This document shows positions 42,025 through 53,934 of a DNA stretch of 64,000 nt, piece by piece. Below the pieces are notes generated by a model. It was not told the origin of the DNA and searched no databases. It saw nothing but the letters and a program-made list of their open reading frames with translations. Every line of letters starts with the position of its first letter. The first letter of the stretch is position 1. The stretch comes from Doryteuthis pealeii (taxonomy: Eukaryota > Mollusca > Cephalopoda > Myopsida > Loliginidae): the NCBI GenBank assembly GCA_023376005.1, contig CM042145.1, positions 18,531,204-18,595,203 of the forward strand, written 5' to 3'. The translations under genes and the position numbers were made by a program.

Positions 42025-42540
42025 CTAGGGTGAGTAAAAAGTTTTGCTATATTTTGGTACAGGTTAGCTTATGGCACGTATATCATATGACCAAAGCAGT
42101 TCAACCCATGGAAGATACCCACTGTGATTGGTAGTATTGTGGTAGTTGGTGCACTGACACATACATTGCTCTGAATATGTAATAGTATAATTCTGGAAAT
42201 TATGCTTTTCCAAGTTCGAAACTGGGCTAAAAATACCATTGGAGCATTCAAAAACATTTGTGCAAAAGGTGAAGACGTAGTTGATCACAATACAGTAACC
42301 AGATGGTTCAAGGAATTTCACCCAAGTTGCAAAAACCTCGATGGCCAGCTAGGTCTAAATCCATGGATTCCAAGGCTGTACTCTTAGCCATAGAGGCAAA
42401 TCCAGGGAATAGCACCCAGACAGTATTAGGTGAGCTAGGCATCTCACAGTCCAGTGTAGTTCGTCCCCTTCATGAATGGTAAAAGCATCTGGAGCTCATT
42501 ACCAAAATATTGCAAAACCTTCGACTTACCCTAGTAATTA
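42025..42540 (+). mobile_element. mariner relic with transposase HTH
   Basis: Ends gtaaaaagttttgctatatt and accaaaatattgcaaaacct are imperfect inverted repeats. Inside reads NWAKNTIGAFKNICAKGEDV, then DHNTVTRWFKEFHPSCKNLD, the mariner DNA-binding domain (V-DH-STVTRWFKKF). No catalytic core. In the 5' intron of DPM2 or just upstream. Confidence 0.75.
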
Positions 42541-43079
42541 CTTTGTTTTAATATTGTTGTGAATTTGCTTTTATTTTACTTAAAATTCAGTGGAATTTGC
42601 CTTTCACCATTTCTTATATATATATAAAATTTGTTTCTAAAATGTTATATTAACAAGGAGTTAAATAAAGCCAGCAATTTTGACTTGTATTTTAATCATA
42701 ACTAAAATACAATAGAATAAATATTGTACAAGTAATAATGATTAATGAGGACATTTTTTATACATTTTTGAACAAGTTGAGAATGCTAAAACTTGTTGAA
42801 AAGACAAAAATCTAAAAAAATGAAAAATGAATATTTATTTACCATGTTTTTTTTTTTTAGTATTTGATTTTGGCCTGAAAAATAAATATAAAAATAAATA
42901 ATTGCAGATATGATAAATCATTATTATCAAAAAATAAAGACAAATAAAATTTAAATGAACAACAAATCAGGTTTCATTTTAGTTTCAATAAAATTAGATT
43001 ATAATACAAATTTATCTGGGATTAAAAATAACATGACTGATAAGGACAGGTGGTGCAGGAGAGTCATGGGAATCTGTGC

Positions 43080-43106
43080 TGTCAGCACCACTGGATGATG
43101 GGGATG

Positions 43107-43153
<47 letters not shown>

Positions 43154-43170
43154 TAGATATAGATATAGAT
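43080..43170. repeat. (TA)n/(GATA)n microsatellite
   Basis: Alternating TA from about 43107 to 43154, then gatatagatatagat. The frames across it (Ile/Tyr runs) are artefacts. Confidence 0.9.
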
Positions 43171-43944
43171 GCTGATAGGTATGCGTCCTGTGTCTCTGAC
43201 ACATAAAAATCTAAAAGGACACAGTAAAATCATATCATGCTTCCCAGTTTTTTTCTTATTTCTTCCCTCACCATTTCAAGCTAACTGTAAATACATTTCA
43301 GGATATGTTACAAGGTAGGGGTTAGATGGCTTTAGTTGTTTCCCCAGATCATAAATAAAAACCCTACAATTTATTAAGAAACTTTACTTGGGACTCATCA
43401 AATTTCACGTGGACTCGTTCAAAGCAAATATGTGCATCCAGAGATGCATTCAATCAAAAAGCTATCAGCATCACTATATATATGATAAAGAAGATGACTT
43501 TCCAGGGAATAGAATCATAACATCGACCGTCGTTACAAATATCAACCAAATAAGTCAGGGTTATAAAGAATATGAAGTGCTCAGTAGAGCAGATTTAGTA
43601 GAAAGGTATAAATACCCTACTTAAGTTTCACCAAAAAAATGTATTTGCCTTAAAATGTTTACAATAATAATTATGTAATTGGCAAATGGGTCCTTGTATT
43701 TCCATTACACACTTTTTAATTCAAATGATTATGATTAAAAAAAAACATAGCTGCACATGTGTCACCTGTATGTGTCAAACCAAAAGTTGATACTTTACCT
43801 AACTATCAAGGATTTATGTAAAATTCTCAAATGTCCCCCCCCCCAAAAAAAAAATGGTGATATTTTGGAAAAAAAAATTGCGGACCTTCAGGACGAAGTC
43901 CCAATGAAATTGGCTGGAATGACTCATATTTATATTTTCTGTGT

Positions 43945-44190
43945 GTAGTGTCTTAATCTTTTTTGCACATGTAGGGACCACAAAGTTCCTGGTTCGATAC
44001 CGGCCCTCGCCAACTCAGCGTATGAGTAGCACAGGGATCTGTGCAGTAAAGTAAGGAGCTGATGGTAGGTGTGGCGCTCCACCCAGACGCAAAAACAATC
44101 TCTTTGTTCTAGTTCTAGTAAAAAGGAGATAGACTCCCTCGCTGTCTGGTTGATACCGACTTTAGTCCATCCCGACGACTTATTCCTATC
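43945..44190 (+). repeat. SINE family A copy
   Basis: aaagttcctggttcgatacc, ccaactcagcgtatgagtag, gtgtggcgctccaccc, ctccctcgctgtctggttga. The A-box end is degraded. Confidence 0.8.
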
Positions 44191-44224
44191 CAATACAAAT
44201 ATTTGCAGGCAGATTTATTTGACA

Positions 44225-44460
44225 CCTAGATGGGACACTAACAGGTACTACCACTCCAAATCAGAGTGAACCTAAGCTTTAGATTTCGAGAGGTAATCCT
44301 AATGGTAATTGCCATGAAAGGGTACTCTGCACTCCCAAAGCACCAGAACTGGAGCCTCCCCATTAGATGCAGTTTAGTGTTATACCCAGGACACCCCACT
44401 TTTTTGAGATGAGGTCTTATCTTTCTGCAGAAGATACTGTCGCCGTGTTCTAAGCCCGCC
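44225..44460 (-). repeat. Repeat family C, minus copy
   Basis: Starts ctagatgggacactaacagg, then ggagcctccccattagatgc and tttctgcagaagatactgtc. Truncated. Confidence 0.75.
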
Positions 44461-44469
44461 GATTTTAAA

Positions 44470-46160
44470 ATCGGAAGATTGTTTGCTAACATCCGAAATT
44501 TAAGGTAATGACAAGCAAAATAAACAAGGACAGAATATGTTTAAATTGTCAGAGGTTTGTGTTCAAATCCAGGTACTAAAAAATTATGGGTTTCTAATGT
44601 TAATCTACAAGGTAGGTGCGCGCAACTTATTAGGAAAATCAACGTAACAAACTTTTTAAAAACAAATCCTTTTTGTTTTGTATCGTACTACTACTACTAC
44701 GGTTATTACTAAATAAATACTTTTTTTTAAGAAAATGAATTAATGAAGAAAACCGTCTAAAAGGGAAAGTTTTATTTTACTCGTTTTAAAAGTTTAGTCT
44801 ATTTATAAAATAAAGTTTTCTGAAGAATAAAAGAAAACAAGTTAATAGGGGGCTTTCCTTTTCCAGGTCAGGTCAAATTCATTGAACTTTACACTCCAGA
44901 CGGAAGAACTCAATAACTTCTGTGTTTTAATAATAGCAAAAATAAAGATTTAAAAAAAGAGTAATATTACGTTTAAGGAAGTTCATAATAATCACAACAC
45001 AATGTTATTCACTAAACAGGGAAGAAAAGTAAAATAACGTAATCAAAATAACTCACAATACTTTACTTTCCAACTGAATTGAAATATAAACAAGAAAGAC
45101 ACGTCAACATTCAAACTTGTTGTTGCCCAAAACTGACATAAATAACTTAAGAAACTGGAAAAATATAGTTATTAATAGTTAACAATAAAAATTGGTGGAT
45201 GAATAAATTGTCAATATACCTTTCTTTTTTTTTTTTGTCGTATAAAAATATAAAACGGCCTTTTCGATTTTTAATGTGGAAACTTGTTAGTACAGCGGCC
45301 ACCAGAGGGCGTGATTAATTTTATCAAGCTGACAGCGAAAAATCTTCGGGTAATCAAAATATAAATAATAAAAAATAAATGAAAAGGTAAGAAAAAAGAT
45401 TAATCCCTCCAGATATAAATTTTCTTGCAATATTTTGCATTTTCATTACAACCTTTAAAGACAATATATATAGGATTATGAAAAAACAAAACAACAAAAA
45501 AAACTGTTAATTTAACTAGCGTTACTTACAACCAATTGTTTAACTAACTAAACACCTGTTCTAATGGCTAAATACTAATTATTAATAACTAATAATATTT
45601 TTTAAAAAGATCAAAATTCAAAATAAAGTAATTATATTCCATAAAAAAGGACTAATAGAATACTTGTAATTGTTGATACTGTAATTATAATACAGACATT
45701 TTTTTTTTACTTAAAGTAGCAACAACAAAAAAGTATAAAATATATAGAGAGAAAATTAACTACATAACATTCAGCTACAGTTATAGAATAAGTGAGATAT
45801 AATTTGTAAATATATTGGAATATGAAAATAAACTTACAAGTGTAATATAACAATGTAATTGAAAAGAAAAACTATACGTACATATAAAAAAAAAGGAGTG
45901 TTGTTTAGCCTAAATTTGAGATAATCTACAATTTTTAGGAATTAGTGTAAGCAAGAGGATTAATGTCCAGAGATTAAAATGGTTTAAGAAATTAGAGATT
46001 TTATTATAGGTATTATCAGATTATCAGCACAAGCCAAAAAAAAAAAAAAGGAGGAGGATACAAATAATACCATTTGGTTCATTTTAAAAAAAATAATTTG
46101 GTGCTTTCTTTTCTTTTTTTTCTTTTTTTAAATTGAAATAGATCACTAAGTAGGTCTGAA
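44470..46160. other. AT-rich intergenic stretch with possible DPM2 promoter
   Basis: No exon or known repeat. The only GC-richer island is 45250-45360, which has cggccaccagagggcgtg and scattered CpG. On the minus strand this could be the DPM2 5' end. Inference only. Confidence 0.4.
45299..45310 (+). promoter_or_regulatory. CTCF-type motif
   Basis: CCACCAGAGGGC fits CCASYAGRKGGC, the core bound by CTCF across Bilateria, in an otherwise AT-rich stretch upstream of DPM2. No binding data. Confidence 0.4.
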
Positions 46161-46164
46161 CCTA

Positions 46165-46400
46165 TTCTAATAGTGACCATCCCAAAATTCAGAGTTTTCC
46201 TTCTCCTAGATTGGTTGCTTAACCAAGGTTAAAGAGCCCAGTCTGCCCTACTATTTACCCATAGCTGGAGGGAGAATAGTTGGATTCATGCCTTTCCTAA
46301 GGGTATTAGCGCTATGTGAACTGTGGCTTCATCCAGGATTTGAACTCAGGTCGACAATTCCATTTCCTACAACTCTAACCAGTACACCATGCACATCCCT
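46165..46400 (-). repeat. SINE family D, minus copy
   Basis: gattggttgcttaaccaagg, cccagtctgccctactattt, catagctggagggagaatag, ttagcgctatgtgaact and the reversed tRNA head ctctaaccagtacaccatgc. Confidence 0.85.
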
Positions 46401-46427
46401 TTCTTTTTCTTTTTTGATTGAATTTTT

Positions 46428-46653
46428 GGACCATATGACCTTTAGGCACCCCTTTTGCGATCTCGACTCGTGGGGACACTTTTCTCATTTACACCATCAA
46501 AACCCGGTTGTTTGTTAGGGGTTAGTTTTATAATTTAAAAAAAAAACTCTAAAAATCGTCTGTTAACAATTAACCGGATTTTGACGGTGTAAATGGAAAA
46601 AATGTCCCCATGAATCAAGATCGCTAAAGGGGTACCTAAAGGTCATTTGGTCC
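46428..46653. mobile_element. Foldback element, GGACCATA family, copy 2
   Basis: Left GGACCATATGACCTTTAGGC, right CCTAAAGGTCATTTGGTCC. 8-bp duplication GAATTTTT at 46420-46427 and 46654-46661. The arms have diverged (several mismatches). Confidence 0.85.
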
Positions 46654-46659
46654 GAATTT

Positions 46660-47585
46660 TTTTCTTTCATTTGAATTTTTCTTTCCTTTTTTTGATTTTA
46701 TCATTTTTTTAAAAATCTGTAAATAAGCCGCTCACAATGACTTTCCCACCACTGCGATCCTACTGTAAACTGCTGGCAGCAGCTCTTGCACCTGTCATTT
46801 GTTTACAATGATAATAGGACTTTATTTGAATAGAATGAGTTCTGAAGTGAATAGATAGTGAACTTTGAAATAACCCATTATACAGGTAAAAAATACCTAG
46901 AAAATTTGGTACAGCCATGGGGGAAATTTGGTAGTGAAAGGTTAAGAATCCTTTAAACCAGTGTTCCTCAAATTTTTTTATTTAAAAAAATTTTTTTTAC
47001 TCATTGCTTCTTCTAGCTTGTAATTTACTACTGTAGCCTCATCACAGCTATTATTAGAAAAATATATTTGACTATTTACATTTATTTTTACGTACATATG
47101 AACAGTGGAAGAACAAAGGGGGGTTAGGGAGAGGTAGCTGCTTTGGGGGCGCAGCTTCAGAGAGGCACAAAATCGCCCTAACCCAAAAGCCTTTATATTG
47201 CTATTAGCAGTGGCTACCCGGCATCGCCTGGGTAGAGGGGGATTTTTTAAAGTTAGTCCCGCATCCTCGTTGGATGCCCCATCTAAATCCCTATGTAAAA
47301 AAAATAGACCTTGCATTGATCCAGCTACTCTGAAAAGAAATGTTAATGTCTACTATCTAAAATATTAAATGAAAAAAAAAATCCATGCTGTTATCATTTA
47401 AATTTAATCTTTTAATTATCTTCACGAATATAAATCAAATCTCTATTATTTTTGCTCTAAAACCAAGCCCTGGTGATATTTAATGTGTATATATATTTAC
47501 TTTGTCGTTAATTGTTTTATTTTCAAAGTTTCCTCCAGACATACATATACATACAACTGCCCTTTATATATGTATAGATAGATAG
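46660..47585. other. Unassigned intergenic stretch
   Basis: No gene. ccagtgttcctcaaattttt near 46959 looks like a hAT left end without a partner. The 47100-47330 segment is GC-richer and unplaced. Confidence 0.35.
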
Positions 47586-47589
47586 ATGA

Positions 47590-47720
47590 CATGGGCACTT
47601 TATGTGGTATAATGGTTAGCAAGTTGGATTTGCAAACCATTGTAAGTGAGTTCGATTCTCACTGGGTGCCCCATATTTCTGGCCTTGTGCCACATCTAGG
47701 CTAAGATTAGTAAATAACTA
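47590..47720 (+). repeat. Family H tRNA-like SINE
   Basis: Cloverleaf-like head: GGGCACT at 47594 pairs with GGTGCCC (47664-47670), A-box-like tggtataatggttagc, B-box gttcgattctcactggg. The anticodon arm has only about 3 pairs, so not a functional tRNA. The tail gccttgtgccacatctaggc follows. Confidence 0.6.
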
Positions 47721-48017
47721 TATTGCTATGACATTGAAATATATTGCCTAACTTTTTCCCATATAGTCCTGAACTATGAAAGCATAGAATTTTAAAGTGG
47801 GCCGGTGGGTGACACTTTGGAAAATCTAAATCAGTATTTATTGGCCACTGGAGGGGGTGCTTGAACTGAGCTCTTGCCCCCATTCCTGGATCACGATATT
47901 GGCATACCACTGCATATGAATTGTTTTTACTTCTGTGGCTGCACAATATCCCATTTATGTCATGTGGCCAACATAAAAATGCAACAGAACTAATGATTTA
48001 AACCATAATCTTCATTC

Positions 48018-48240
48018 TGGTGGATGAGCAGTCCATGACATGCAACACTCCACTTAGGCTCATACTTAGGCTAGGCGGGTGGTCGGAGAGGTCCCCTCCG
48101 ATCAATCAGCTGGTCACATCAAGCCCTAGCATCTATATGATTGTCCTGACCCTATTGCCCTTATGGCAACTCCAACCCCTTTTTATCTAGAAGGCAGTGG
48201 CTGAGGGTCTTCATATCCTGGGTATGATGTTAAACTGCAC
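48018..48240 (+). repeat. Repeat family C, left part of a split copy
   Basis: ggtggatgagcagtccatga through cttcatatcctgggtatgat and ttaaactgcacct, then interrupted. The copy resumes at 48866 (taatgatgaagttccaattc) and ends near 49110. Confidence 0.8.
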
Positions 48241-48863
48241 CTTGTTAAGTTTCTGGCTGCCATCCTTGGCCAGTTGAAATGAACTTAAAGTAAGTAAGTC
48301 CTGAACTATAGAATCCTTTGGTAAGTGAATAAGTCCTAAGTTTTGGAATCGTACGTAGTGTCACAGGTCCAGTGATATAATCCTATGATCCGTCGTCCAC
48401 AAAGGTTTGAAGCAATATGTGAAAATTATGGCCAGAACAGCCAGTATAATAATAATATTAGCAGCAGAATACTGCTTGGTTGGTCAATAGGTTGGTCACA
48501 TGGTTATAGGTGAGTCTATAAGTAGAAGCGGACATCTGGCACACACCTTATATCAGAAAACGCGTGGTGCGATGGTTAAAGTAATGAGAAATGGACTCGT
48601 TGCCCCGAGTTCAAATTCTGGATGTGATAATTGCATTTAAATTTGCGCTAATACCCTTGGGAAAGGTATGAATCCTACTCTCCCTCCAGCTATGGATAAA
48701 TGGTAGGGCAGACTGGGCTCTTTAACCTTGGTTAGGCAACCAGTCTAGGAGAAGGAAAACCCTGAATTCAAACCTGTTGAACTCCGCTTAAGAAATTGAC
48801 CTTGTGTCGTATCCTGCTCGTGCAAAGGGGTTGGTAAATATATATATCAGAAAACGCCAACAC
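48240..48863 (+). repeat. R1 fragment inserted in family C
   Basis: Same orientation as 6630-7830: tctggctgccatccttggcc, atcctttggtaagtgaataa, ggttggtcacatggttat, caccttatatcagaaaacgc. It is itself split by a SINE at 48564-48843 and resumes with ccaacacacc. Confidence 0.75.
48564..48843 (+). mobile_element. SINE family D, complete copy
   Basis: 280 bp between perfect 14-bp duplications atatcagaaaacgc (48550-48563 and 48844-48857). Head: gtggtgcgatggttaaagta with B box cgagttcaaattctgg. Body: gcgctaatacccttgggaaa, aaccttggttaggcaaccag, aactccgcttaagaaattga. The 3' end is a short TA run. Confidence 0.9.
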
Positions 48864-49110
48864 ACCTAATGATGAAGTTCCAATTCTGGAGCTCTTGGGA
48901 ATGCAGAGCACCCCTTGATCACCATTACTCCCAGGTCCACTCTGGCCCAGAGTAGTAGTACCTGTTAGGATCCCATCTATAGGTTAAATAGAAAATTTGT
49001 TTACAAAAAACAATTGAGTTTGAAAGTTTCTTCCAGACTATCGCTACAAATCTTTCAAAATTTTGCCGGCATTAAATGACCCACTGTGGTTGATATGCTG
49101 TAAATACAAA
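48863..49110 (+). repeat. Repeat family C, right part of the split copy
   Basis: ggtccactctggcccagagt, tacctgttaggatcccatct, ggcattaaatgacccactgt, gttgatatgctgtaaa. Confidence 0.8.
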
Positions 49111-49124
49111 AGAAACAAAAAATC

Positions 49125-49412
49125 GGTAATCTGAACATGAGTTACATAAATGAGAGTAACCTCCCCTTGTTTCTTTTGCTTTGAGGAAGCTGTATGTTTT
49201 GTTCTGCCATTTTCATTTCACCGTAAATCTACACTGAAAATACAAATTTGTTTGAATCAATACAACTGCATATTTTAACATGAAAATATCATAAAATGTA
49301 TTCTTAATAACAATTAAATTCATTTCAAATAATGCGCAAGTACAATTAAGAACACATTTTCATTTCACCATAAATCTACACTGAAAATATGAATTTGTTT
49401 GAATCAATACAA
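49125..49412. mobile_element. GGTAATCTG foldback family, rearranged copy
   Basis: The left arm is complete from GGTAATCTGAACATGAG. The right arm is replaced by a second inverted stretch (cattttcatttcaccataa, ctacactgaaaatatg), so the right terminus is missing. Confidence 0.75.
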
Positions 49413-49429
49413 CTGAGACCTGCAAGGAA

Positions 49430-50650
49430 GGGGAGATTTATAGTAGTAGAGGCAGAAAGACAGTGGCCTGTGAACAGACAAGTTCATGAATACTAATCCT
49501 CCTCGAACCGGGTGAACAAATACAAGTAAGCCTAAGCTTACTAATAAGAATTTGTAAAAAGGAAAATTCATTAACTAAATCAAATCTTTGTAACTTGTTG
49601 TTCATTTGATACAATTTATAATACACATATAAAGGACAATTCTGTTACAACTCAAACTTCTTTGTTATTATTTGTACTGTTTTGTTTGTTTCTTTAATGT
49701 TACATTTCACATAAAAATTACCTCCAACCAACATACAAGATACTAAAGAGGTTCTCTTCTCATTAGTCAAAAAACTACTTTGAGAATTCCCCCCCCCCTT
49801 TAAGTCTGGAATTATACGCAAAAGCTTTCCATATTCTATATTGTGTGGGGATTAAAATAAAATTAAAACTCCCATGAGCCCTCAGTGGTAGAACCCTCCG
49901 AGCATGAGCGGTACTTGTACTGTTTTGCTTGTTTCTTTAATGTTACATTTCACATAAAATTTACCTCCAACCAATATACAACACAATGATAAAAAAAAGA
50001 AATACTAAATTTCTTTCTTCTTTTACTTATTCTTTTTCTTTTGTTCATTATATTTCTTTTATATTTAAAAATTTTTTTTTTCAATGATGACAAAAATATT
50101 TCTGAATGACTTGTTTCTCAAAGCTTTTATTAATAAAACAACATACATGCAAAAAAAACCCCAAAAGCCCCCAAATATAAGAAAAAAAATCCACCATTAA
50201 AAAAACAACTTGCATCAAAGAAGATTTTAATGATAGCTTTATAGAAACAACATGGGAACAAAGATATTAGATTTAGATTAGATTAGATTAAATCTGTCTG
50301 ATAATAGGCAGAATATATTAATTGGGTCAACATTTAAAGATTAAAATTTTATCATCTATGAGAGTTGTATTTTTAAAAGGAAGCCAAAATTTTGAGTTGC
50401 CTCCCTTTAACTATAAAAACATCTTTTTTTTTTTTTAAACAATTCTTTTACAGAAAAAAGGACGAATAATAGTATGTATTGAAAGAATAAAGAAGAAAGT
50501 GTGTATGAAAGTTATAAGGAGGAACAATATTTAATAAAATCGATTTAACAATGTGTTCAAAGTATAAGAAAACTACAAAAACTTGGAAGGACGTTTGAAA
50601 GGAAATTTTATATCTAAAAAAAAATTACTTAAAAAGATATTTTAAAGATT
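49430..50650. other. Unassigned AT-rich stretch
   Basis: No conserved gene. A direct repeat of about 45 bp (ttgtttctttaatgttacat + ttcacataaaa) occurs at 49685-49730 and 49928-49970. Confidence 0.4.
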
Positions 50651-50654
50651 ATAT

Positions 50655-50892
50655 AGTAAAGTAAAGTCGTCGGGGCGGCCTAAAGTCGGTATCAGCCAGT
50701 CAGCGAGGGAGTCTATCCCCTTTTCACAAGCACTAGACCAAGGAGATTGTTTTTAGCATCTGAGGTGGAGCGCCACACCTTCCATCAGCTCCTTACTTTA
50801 CCGCACAGATCCTTGTGCTACTCATAATGCTGAGTTGGCGGGGACCGGTATTGAACTAGGAACGCTCTACCGACTGAGCTAACCCAGCTTCA
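50655..50892 (-). repeat. SINE family A, minus copy with tRNA head
   Basis: From gtcgtcggggcggcctaaag through gagggagtctatcccctttt to the reversed head gctctaccgactgagctaac. One of the two clearest full-length copies (other: 54553-54805). Confidence 0.88.
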
Positions 50893-50901
50893 TTATATTA
50901 T

Positions 50902-50904
<3 letters not shown>

Positions 50905-50937
<33 letters not shown>

Positions 50938-51185
50938 CACTGCACTGCTGCAATCTGCCAGAATACTCAGAAGAGTCCTGGAGACCTGAGGAGGCTTGCT
51001 GTCACTCAGACTCCAGTGAAAGACCATCAGCTAACACTGATGTGAAAACTGAAAAGGAGTAAATAAAAAAATAAAAATTATTGCATACAGAAATCAGGTG
51101 CACTACAATTCATCAAAGGTTCATGTATAGCGCATAGACTAACGTACTAATGCCAGGAAAAATGAACAGCATTCAGTCATAATAC

Positions 51186-51232
<47 letters not shown>

Positions 51233-51538
51233 TGCTGACTTGACTGGAATGCATTCTTCTACAAGAATGGCTTTGGCATTGAATAACCCACAAGTAACAT
51301 TTTACGCATCTTCTAATTTGCAATCATATACGAAGCATAGCTTAGTTTTGCACCAAAACCAGAAGAAAGGGTCCCCCAGTGAGAATCAAACTCAATAGCA
51401 ATGGTCGGCTAGCATATTTCTCTAACAATTACATGATGCAATGTGTCACTGCTCACCCATGGAAGGAGAATGAAGACTCGAGTAAGACAAAAAATTAAAA
51501 AATGCATTGAAAAAAAGGATCTCTTAAAAGATATAATG

Positions 51539-51580
<42 letters not shown>

Positions 51581-51590
51581 GAGATATTTG
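50905..51590. repeat. Microsatellites and family H fragment
   Basis: (AAT)n at 50903-50935 and 51537-51580, (GT)n at 51188-51227. A minus-strand family H fragment (gtcccccagtgagaatcaaac) is at 51365-51475. Confidence 0.8.
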
Positions 51591-52224
51591 TCTCTATTTG
51601 TCTGTAACAAAAACTATGTCACTGCTTACATCACAATTATCAAAATCCTCAATACATAGAATAAAGAACAATTAATATTAATAAAATAAATAAAGGCTGT
51701 TCCTTATAATTCAACATTTGAATCCTTTACCTTGTAATGAATAAACTATATATTATTTAAATAAATAAACTATATAGACTATTAAATTGATTATAGAATT
51801 GTATTACCTTAAATGGAAAAAATTATTTGCAAAATTTGTAATCAATTTAAAAAAATATTTTTTACTTTCTCCCTTTTTTCAGTAATAAGCAGTTAACTAA
51901 AAGTTTACAAATAAATGAATACTTATGATCTAAATTCCTTTGAGGGTAAAACTTGGTTATTGTCATGAAATTCGGGACTGATATTTTTTGTACAGAGATT
52001 GAAGTATAGATCTGTCCTCTTTGACTACTGATGGGGGATAGCTGGCATATTCAGACTCACTAGCTTTAGATGGCAAAATAGAGAAAAGTCATTTTCGAAA
52101 ATTATGACACATCTCATAATTTAGATTTGGGTTTAATTTGTTTATTTGTAATAAATTAGTTTTCTTTGAAAATAAAACATAATCATTTACTATTTTTTTA
52201 ATTTTTGATACAATTCCTTTACAC

Positions 52225-52745
52225 ATAGCATAGTGGATATAGTCATTGGGTTAAGACAATTCTAAGTGACAGTTATCTCTGAGCTGCAGGTTCAATCCTG
52301 GTCAAGGGTGACAGTAACATGGAATAATAATTAACACAGCTTAACACCTGTACCCAGCTATGGTTAGCGGAATGAGAACAAGATACCCCCATGGATTGAA
52401 TAAAGGGTTGGGTTCAAAGTTCCGAGATGGCTCCCGATTACCACAGAAAGTTTCCCGAGTTCAAAAAGAAGGTTCCTGAGTTCGAGAAGGCTCTCGAGTC
52501 TGACAAGAAATACCCGAAGAAGGCTGGAGGGCACATTGGCCGAAACATTGTACGGATAACAATAAAGATGAGGACAATAGTTTAAATAATCCAAATGATA
52601 TATGATGGCTCCCGATTATAACAAGAAGGTTCCCGAGTTCGAAAAGAAGGTTCATGAGTTCAAGAAGGCTCCCAAGTCAGACAAGAATTACCTGAAGAAG
52701 GCGGAGGGCACATTGACCGAAAAGTTGTACAGATAACAATAAAGA
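52225..52745 (+). repeat. Repeat family E, two tandem copies
   Basis: First copy 52225-52590: tRNA-like head (gctgcaggttcaatcctggt), then gttccgagatggctcccg, gaaggctggagggcac, attggccgaaacattgtacg. Second copy 52600-52745 lacks the head. A further scrap lies at 52790-52910. Confidence 0.75.
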
Positions 52746-52959
52746 TGTGGCCAATAGTCTGAATAATCCAAATAATCCAAATTATCAAGCCTCATCTCAA
52801 AAATTCAGAGAAATAGTATGGATAACAATAAAGATGAGAACAATAGTCCGAATAATCCAAATAATCCTAATTATCAAGCCTCATCTCAAAAATTCAGAGA
52901 AATACAATTCCTTTACTTTTTTATTAGTAAAAAATATAAGAAGCTTTTTTTCTGTGGAA

Positions 52960-53032
52960 TGATTATGGGGGTTCACAAAATACATAAATAGGGAAAGAGG
53001 TCCATGGGTTAAAAAAGGTTGAGAACCATTGA
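52960..53032. mobile_element. hAT element right-end fragment
   Basis: ggttcacaaaatacataaat then gtccatgggttaaaaaaggt, tgagaaccattg; such ends close hAT elements that begin cagtggttctcaa. No left end nearby. Confidence 0.5.
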
Positions 53033-53104
53033 GTATAAGACTGTCACTGGTCTGATAACACGGGAGTGATACACATGTTGTGTGTCTTGTGACTCATCCT
53101 TCTC

Positions 53105-53310
53105 CAGGTTTACAACTGGTTTGAATTCTGAGTTTCCCTTCTTCTAGACTGGTTGCCATACCCAAATTAAAGAGCCTAGTCTGCCCTACTATTTATCCAT
53201 AGCTGGAGTGATAATAGTTAGATTCATACCTTTCCCAAGCATATTAGAGCTATGTGAAATGCAAACAGCTTCGTTCATGATTTGAACTCAAGTCCACTTC
53301 TTATGAGTAT
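53105..53310 (-). repeat. SINE family D, minus copy
   Basis: tctagactggttgccatacc, agtctgccctactatttatc, ttagagctatgtgaaatgc, tcatgatttgaactcaagtc. A (CA)n tract follows at 53371-53402. Confidence 0.8.
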
Positions 53311-53369
53311 AACACTATCTAACAACAAAAACCAAACAAACTTTAAGGATAGCCTAATACATGACTCAT

Positions 53370-53404
<35 letters not shown>

Positions 53405-53934
53405 TTATGCAAATGTGTATGTGTGTGTACTTGAAGTCTTGAAATTAACAGGAAGTACTGTAAAAGACATTGATAGAAATATTTCCAGACTCCAAATGTT
53501 AAATAACAGATTAGCCATATCTATTGTTTTGAAAGTAATGTAGAATTTGAAAAGTGAAATAGAAATTGTACTCAGAGACATTAGGTCAAATGGGTTTGAT
53601 TGACAGGAAATGACTCTGAGGTTAGTTTGATACCTAGGCTGGGATTAGATGGTTTCAGTCATGTAGTTAGTTTAAAAAGATTTAAAACAGTTGGGTGAAA
53701 TAGATAAAAAATGTGTATTGAAAAAAAAAAATAAGTTAAAAAAAATGTGTTTAGAATAACCCATCAAGAATGAATAAAACAAAATGTATTTGGCATAAAA
53801 TAACCCAACAAGATTTGATATACCATAAAATCCAACCAACCATTCAACCAACTAAATATCTATGATATCATATTCCACATATCATATCAATGTAGTTAAA
53901 CATGGTGGAATGCAGTTACAGTCTATAAATGTTT

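Noticed and set aside
42836..42846. DPM2 initiator exon at ATG|GTAAAT (minus)
   Set aside because: Plausible donor after an ATG, but a competing ATG|GTGAGG lies near 43273 and nothing upstream supports either; left unannotated.
47590..47670. Possible tRNA gene
   Set aside because: The acceptor stem and B box look good, but the anticodon stem fails and the same sequence recurs as a SINE head at 32.4 and 51.4 kb.
52500..52560. Hammerhead-like core in repeat family E (gaagaaggc...ggccgaaac)
   Set aside because: The core is only partly matched (C-GAAGA), helix I does not pair and helix III is two pairs at most.
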